Source: Planococcus sp. (in: firmicutes) (GTDB taxonomy: Bacteria; Bacillota; Bacilli; Bacillales_A; Planococcaceae). Taken from it: a stretch of DNA of 8,256 bases. The position numbers were made by a program, and so were the translations under genes. The stretch spans positions 1-8,256 of the forward strand of contig JASKZU010000138.1 of assembly GCA_030147455.1 (NCBI GenBank). Direction: 5' to 3'. Positions 5,315 to 8,256 of this stretch are shown here, piece by piece (within the stretch, counting starts at the first letter, position 1; the number at the start of each line of letters is the position of its first letter). The notes beneath the pieces were generated by a model. That model made no database searches. It was not told where the DNA came from and worked only from the letters and a program-made list of their open reading frames with translations.

Positions 5315-6547
5315 ATGTATACCACTATCCAGGAAACTGAAAAGCTCATTCGCCCGCAACTCGAAAGAGCGGATAAAATTGCTTTGTTCAACCAGCAAAA
5401 AGTACTCGAAGCATTTCATCGCCAAAAGGTAGGCGACCACCATTTCCATCCATCGACCGGCTATGGCTACGACGACGAAGGCAGAGACACGCTCGAGCGT
5501 GTATATGCCGATGTATTCAAAGCTGAAGCAGCACTTGTACGCCCTCAGATCATCTCGGGTACACATGCGATCACAATCGCGCTGTTCGGCATTCTTCGGC
5601 CGAATGATGAATTGCTTTATATTACCGGCCAGCCTTATGATACGCTTGCTTCCATTGTATCCGGCGGAGAGAAAGATACCGGTTCGCTGAAAGATTTCGG
5701 CATTTCCTATCGCCACATTGATTTAAACAGTGAGCACCAGGTAGATTGGCCGGCAGTCGAAGCGGCTGTAAACAAAAATACAAAAATGATCGCTATCCAA
5801 CGTTCAAGGGGCTATGATACCCGCCCATCGTTTACGGTGTCCGAAATCGGCATGATGGTGGAACAAGTTCGAAGCATCGCACCGGATGCTGTCATTTTTG
5901 TGGACAACTGCTACGGCGAATTTGTTGAGCTGCAAGAACCGATTGAAGCAGGCGCCGATTTGATGGCGGGGTCGCTTATCAAAAACCCTGGCGGCGGGCT
6001 GGCTAAAATCGGCGGCTATATCGCCGGAAAAAAGAGTTTTGTCGAAAAATGCGCTTATCGCATGACTTCGCCGGGTATAGGAGGGGAGGCTGGAGCATCG
6101 CTCAATGCTTTGGCGGATATGTATCAAGGGTTTTTTATGGCTCCCCATATCGTTTCACAATCACTTAAAGGCGCTATTTTTACAGCAGCGCTGCTCGAGA
6201 CAGCAGGCATGCAGACAAGCCCGCATTTTACAGCGGCCCGTACAGATCTTATTCAATCGGTCTCGTTCCGTACACGGCAGCAAATGATCGCTTTTTGCCA
6301 GACGATTCAAGCCAATTCACCGGTCAATGCGCAATTTTTGCCTGAGCCGGCGTATATGCCTGGATATGAAGACGACGTCATTATGGCAGCAGGCACATTT
6401 GTCCAAGGGGCGAGTATCGAATTGACGGCAGACGGCCCGCTGCGCGAGCCTTATACAGCGTTTATCCAGGGCGGCTTGACATATGAACATGTAAAAATTG
6501 CTGTTGTTCATGCACTCGAGGCTTTAAAGGAAAAAAACTTGCTTTAA
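5315..6547 (+). CDS. ynbB: PLP-dependent 'methionine gamma-lyase family' (aluminium resistance) protein, YnbB-like
   Basis: A 410-residue cytoplasmic enzyme of the fold-type I, Cys/Met-metabolism-like PLP superfamily (Pfam Met_gamma_lyase). The N-terminal part has HFHPSTGYGYDDEGRDTLE (44-62), then QIISGTHAITIALFGIL (78-94) and the cofactor-ring segment ITGQPYDTLAS (103-113). FVDNCYGEF (195-203) supplies the Asp (197) expected to hold the pyridine nitrogen. The putative Schiff-base lysine is K223 in GSLIKNPGGGLAKIGGY (219-235), followed by RMTSPGIGGEAG (249-260). Names such as methionine gamma-lyase and aluminium resistance protein come from early homology or phenotype, and I know of no well-established physiological substrate. 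ynbB also precedes glnRA in B. subtilis. Here it is divergent from the TRIC gene and 113 bp ahead of glnR, which has its own promoter. Alternative start: ATG 5303 (4 residues longer). Confidence 0.92.
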   Translation: MYTTIQETEKLIRPQLERADKIALFNQQKVLEAFHRQKVGDHHFHPSTGYGYDDEGRDTLERVYADVFKAEAALVRPQIISGTHAITIALFGILRPNDELLYITGQPYDTLASIVSGGEKDTGSLKDFGISYRHIDLNSEHQVDWPAVEAAVNKNTKMIAIQRSRGYDTRPSFTVSEIGMMVEQVRSIAPDAVIFVDNCYGEFVELQEPIEAGADLMAGSLIKNPGGGLAKIGGYIAGKKSFVEKCAYRMTSPGIGGEAGASLNALADMYQGFFMAPHIVSQSLKGAIFTAALLETAGMQTSPHFTAARTDLIQSVSFRTRQQMIAFCQTIQANSPVNAQFLPEPAYMPGYEDDVIMAAGTFVQGASIELTADGPLREPYTAFIQGGLTYEHVKIAVVHALEALKEKNLL

Positions 6548-6558
6548 CTGCAGGTTTT
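6534..6558 (+). other. hairpin at the ynbB stop codon, without a U-tract
   Basis: AAAACTTGC (6534-6542) pairs with GCAGGTTTT (6550-6558), nine pairs including one G-U, around a 7-nt loop containing the TAA stop. No run of U follows, so it is a poor intrinsic terminator. It might slow or partly end transcription before the glnR promoter. Confidence 0.3.
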
Positions 6559-6575
6559 CTCCAATACATAATTCG

Positions 6576-6592
6576 TGTGAGAAAATGTAACG
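6576..6592. promoter_or_regulatory. GlnR/TnrA box 1 (upstream operator of glnRA)
   Basis: TGTGA-N7-TAACG fits the Bacillus GlnR/TnrA consensus TGTNA-N7-TNACA except for the last base. It lies directly upstream of the -35, with a 6-bp gap to box 2 and centres 23 bp apart, about two helical turns. The paired arrangement resembles the two operators of the B. subtilis glnRA promoter. Confidence 0.75.
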
Positions 6593-6597
6593 TCTGT

Positions 6598-6626
6598 TTG
6601 ACAAAAAACCTCACATGTAATAAACT
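6598..6626 (+). promoter_or_regulatory. sigma-A promoter of the glnRA operon
   Basis: A perfect -35 TTGACA (6598-6603), a 17-nt spacer and -10 TAAACT (6621-6626, four of six) predict transcription from about 6633, 28 nt before the glnR ATG. The two GlnR boxes sit at and just upstream of the -35. Confidence 0.85.
6599..6615. promoter_or_regulatory. GlnR/TnrA box 2 overlapping the glnRA -35
   Basis: TGACA-N7-TCACA matches TGTNA-N7-TNACA except at the third base. Its left half overlaps five of the six bases of the -35 TTGACA, so a bound GlnR dimer would block RNA polymerase. That explains the departure from consensus: the base must serve the -35. Confidence 0.78.
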
Positions 6627-6649
6627 GAAAAAGTAGTAATTAGTGAAAT

Positions 6650-6655
6650 GGGTGA
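6650..6655 (+). promoter_or_regulatory. ribosome binding site that decides the glnR start
   Basis: GGGTGA ends 5 nt before the ATG at 6661. The upstream in-frame GTG at 6643 overlaps it and has no RBS of its own. The protein from 6661 begins MTNRVRRTMP, aligning with the usual GlnR N-terminus. Confidence 0.75.
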
Positions 6656-6660
6656 AACTT

Positions 6661-7047
6661 ATGACAAATCGGGTTCGCCGGACGATGCCCATTCTCCCGA
6701 TTAGCATCGTAATGCAATTGACGGATTTAACTGCACGCCAAATCCGCTATTACGAAGAGCAAAAGCTGATTGATCCAGCACGGACAGAAGGCAATAAGCG
6801 CATGTTTTCGCTCAATGATGTGGACACGCTCATGGAAATCAAAGAATATTTGGAGCAGGGGCTCAATGTCGCAGGCATCAGAAAACTGCACGAATCAAAA
6901 AACATGCCGGTAAATGAAAACACCGAGCCGCATACACTGAGCGACGAGGAGCTTCGCAGATTGCTGCGTGAAGAAATGAAGCACCAAGCACGCCCGTTCA
7001 ATGCGGCGTCCCAACGACAAGGTGATTTATCCCGCTTTTTCAAATAA
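6661..7047 (+). CDS. glnR: MerR-family transcriptional repressor GlnR
   Basis: GlnR is a small DNA-binding dimer that represses glnRA and other nitrogen genes under nitrogen excess. It is activated by contact of its C-terminal tail with feedback-inhibited glutamine synthetase. It has 128 residues, slightly shorter than the B. subtilis protein. The winged-helix MerR domain includes ISIVMQLTDLTARQIRYYEE (14-33) and the wing around ARTEGNKRMFS (40-50), followed by the dimer helix DVDTLMEIKEYLEQG (53-67). A short, poorly conserved charged spacer (about 76-92) precedes DEELRRLLREEM (95-106). The tail RQGDLSRFFK (119-128) is the conserved GS-sensing/autoinhibitory element and is intact. It is the first gene of the glnRA operon, with 37 bp before glnA and its own operators upstream. 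Codons bear no sign of transfer. Confidence 0.97.
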   Translation: MTNRVRRTMPILPISIVMQLTDLTARQIRYYEEQKLIDPARTEGNKRMFSLNDVDTLMEIKEYLEQGLNVAGIRKLHESKNMPVNENTEPHTLSDEELRRLLREEMKHQARPFNAASQRQGDLSRFFK

Positions 7048-7052
7048 GCGGG
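7031..7052 (+). other. perfect hairpin spanning the glnR stop codon
   Basis: CCCGCTT (7031-7037) and AAGCGGG (7046-7052) are exact inverse complements around an 8-nt loop; the glnR TAA (7045-7047) sits at the loop/stem junction. No U-tract follows, so it is unlikely to terminate. A role in mRNA stability, processing or partial attenuation between glnR and glnA is possible. Confidence 0.5.
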
Positions 7053-7084
7053 CTACATAATATAACTAGGAGAGTGAACAGTAC

Positions 7085-8256
7085 ATGGGCAAGTATACAA
7101 AAGAAGACATTATTCGTTTGGTAAAAGAAGAAGACGTCAATTTTATCCGCCTTCAATTCACGGATATTCTAGGGGTTATTAAAAACGTGGAAATTCCAAC
7201 TTCACAGTTGGATAAAGCACTCGACAACAAAATGATGTTCGATGGTTCTTCCATCGACGGATTTGTACGCATCGAAGAATCTGATATGTACTTGTTTCCG
7301 GACTTGGAAACATGGGTCGTATTCCCATGGATCACAGGCAAAGGAAAAGTTGCACGTTTGATCTGCGATATCTACAATGCTGATGGCACGCCGTTTGCCG
7401 GCGACCCGCGCACAAACCTAAAACGCGTATTAAAAGAAATGGAAGAGCTTGGCTTTACGCATTTCAACCTTGGACCAGAGCCGGAATTCTTCTTGTTCAA
7501 ATTGGACGAAAGAGGCGAGCCATCGCTTGAGCTAAACGACCACGGCGGCTATTTTGACTTGGCGCCAATGGATCTCGGTGAAAACTGCCGCCGCGACATC
7601 GTTCTGGAACTAGAGGAAATGGGCTTTGAAATCGAAGCATCACACCACGAAGTAGCTCCAGGACAGCACGAAATCGATTTTAAATACACAGACGCGATTA
7701 AAGCGTGTGACGATATCCAGACATTCAAATTGGTTGTTAAGACGATCGCACGCAAGCACGGATTGCATGCAACATTCATGCCGAAACCGTTGTTCGGAGT
7801 TAACGGATCAGGTATGCACATGAACGTATCTCTATTTAACGGCAACGAAAATGCATTTCTTGACGAAGACGGCGATTTGAAGCTCAGCAAAACAGCTTAT
7901 CAATTTATTGCCGGCATCATCGAGCATGCTAAAGGCTTCACAGCAGTTACAAACCCGACAGTCAACTCCTACAAACGATTGGTGCCGGGCTATGAAGCTC
8001 CTTGCTATATCGCTTGGTCGGGCAAAAACCGCAGCCCGTTGATCCGCATCCCGGCTTCCCGCGGCTTGTCTACACGTGTAGAAGTCCGTTCAGTTGACCC
8101 TGCAGCAAACCCATATTTGGCAATGGCTGTACTTCTAGGTGCTGGACTTGACGGAATCAAGCGTGACTTGACGCCGCCAAAACCAGTAGACCGCAACATC
8201 TATGCGATGAACAAAAAAGAACGCAAAGAAGTCGGCATCGAGGACCTGCCAGGCAC
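7085..8256 (+). CDS. glnA: type I glutamine synthetase GlnA (3' end outside window)
   Basis: GlnA makes glutamine from glutamate, ammonium and ATP as a cytoplasmic dodecamer. The window holds 390 codons of about 444. The N-terminal beta-grasp domain includes FTDILGVIKNVEIP (25-38) and DGSSIDGFVRIEESD (53-67). Arg62 here is the residue linked in B. subtilis to feedback inhibition. The catalytic domain shows GPEPEFFLF (130-138), EASHHEVAPGQHEIDF (184-199, metal-binding glutamates), FGVNGSGMHMNVS (237-249), NPTVNSYKRLVPGYEAP (290-306, flap Glu304) and RSPLIRIPASRG (316-327). The sequence agrees residue for residue in numbering with the Bacillus GSI-alpha class, regulated by feedback rather than adenylylation. 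ATG 7085 follows AGGAGAGTGA (7068-7077), a good but somewhat distant RBS. It is co-transcribed with glnR, and in Bacillus the feedback-inhibited enzyme also acts as the signal for GlnR and TnrA. Confidence 0.99.
   Translation, partial: MGKYTKEDIIRLVKEEDVNFIRLQFTDILGVIKNVEIPTSQLDKALDNKMMFDGSSIDGFVRIEESDMYLFPDLETWVVFPWITGKGKVARLICDIYNADGTPFAGDPRTNLKRVLKEMEELGFTHFNLGPEPEFFLFKLDERGEPSLELNDHGGYFDLAPMDLGENCRRDIVLELEEMGFEIEASHHEVAPGQHEIDFKYTDAIKACDDIQTFKLVVKTIARKHGLHATFMPKPLFGVNGSGMHMNVSLFNGNENAFLDEDGDLKLSKTAYQFIAGIIEHAKGFTAVTNPTVNSYKRLVPGYEAPCYIAWSGKNRSPLIRIPASRGLSTRVEVRSVDPAANPYLAMAVLLGAGLDGIKRDLTPPKPVDRNIYAMNKKERKEVGIEDLPG

Noticed and set aside
4964..5716. 250-codon leftward open frame spanning the TRIC gene start and the ynbB start
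   Set aside because: It crosses two well-supported genes and their promoter region, is rich in Arg/Cys/Phe without recognisable motifs, and is explained by codon bias on the other strands.
6643..6660. Upstream GTG start for GlnR adding six residues
   Set aside because: No RBS precedes it, and the extension is not part of known GlnR proteins; the ATG at 6661 has GGGTGA in place.
1..8256. Mobile element, CRISPR, phage or defence island
   Set aside because: All genes are conserved core or well-known families with similar codon use; I saw no transposase, integrase, terminal inverted repeats, spacer arrays or tRNA-associated att sites.

Overview
This is an ordinary-looking chromosomal stretch from a low- to mid-G+C Gram-positive bacterium (Firmicutes, Bacillales). 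G+C is close to half by eye. The order mutS-mutL-miaA-hfq followed by a ynbB-type PLP enzyme and glnRA is the Bacillus subtilis arrangement. The protein sequences, the alpha/beta hydrolase between mutL and miaA, and the lack of the spoVK and hflX genes that lie after hfq in B. subtilis (from memory) suggest a Planococcaceae member such as Planococcus or a relative. That genus call is inference.

Layout. Positions 1-4527 hold a tightly packed rightward run: the 3' end of mutS, mutL, a serine hydrolase of the monoacylglycerol lipase/lysophospholipase type, miaA and hfq. The hydrolase overlaps miaA by 14 bp, and miaA overlaps hfq by ATGA. A hairpin terminator at 4567-4598 separates this run from a convergent leftward gene at 4597-5205, which encodes a seven-helix TRIC/UPF0126 membrane protein. 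Its stop codon lies inside the terminator stem. A 109-bp divergent region (5206-5314) carries a good leftward promoter plus short direct and inverted repeats. Rightward from there lie the PLP-dependent 'methionine gamma-lyase family / aluminium resistance' enzyme (ynbB-like, 5315-6547) and the nitrogen-control operon glnR-glnA. glnA is cut by the right edge after 390 codons.

How the genes work together. MutS recognises mismatches and recruits MutL, which here carries the endonuclease motif DQHA(X)2E(X)4E of MutH-independent repair. Both proteins carry candidate sliding-clamp motifs. MiaA modifies A37 of tRNAs that read UNN codons, and Hfq is an RNA-binding hexamer. GlnR represses its own operon when glutamine synthetase (GlnA) is feedback-inhibited. 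Two GlnR/TnrA-type boxes sit at and just upstream of a sigma-A promoter, the second one covering the -35.

I found no mobile element, CRISPR array, phage gene, tRNA or rRNA, and no convincing undescribed multi-gene system. The points most worth a second look are a possible extra clamp-binding motif in the MutL linker, the repeat-rich divergent promoter region, a perfect hairpin spanning the glnR stop codon, and the unresolved role of the YnbB-type enzyme beside glnRA.
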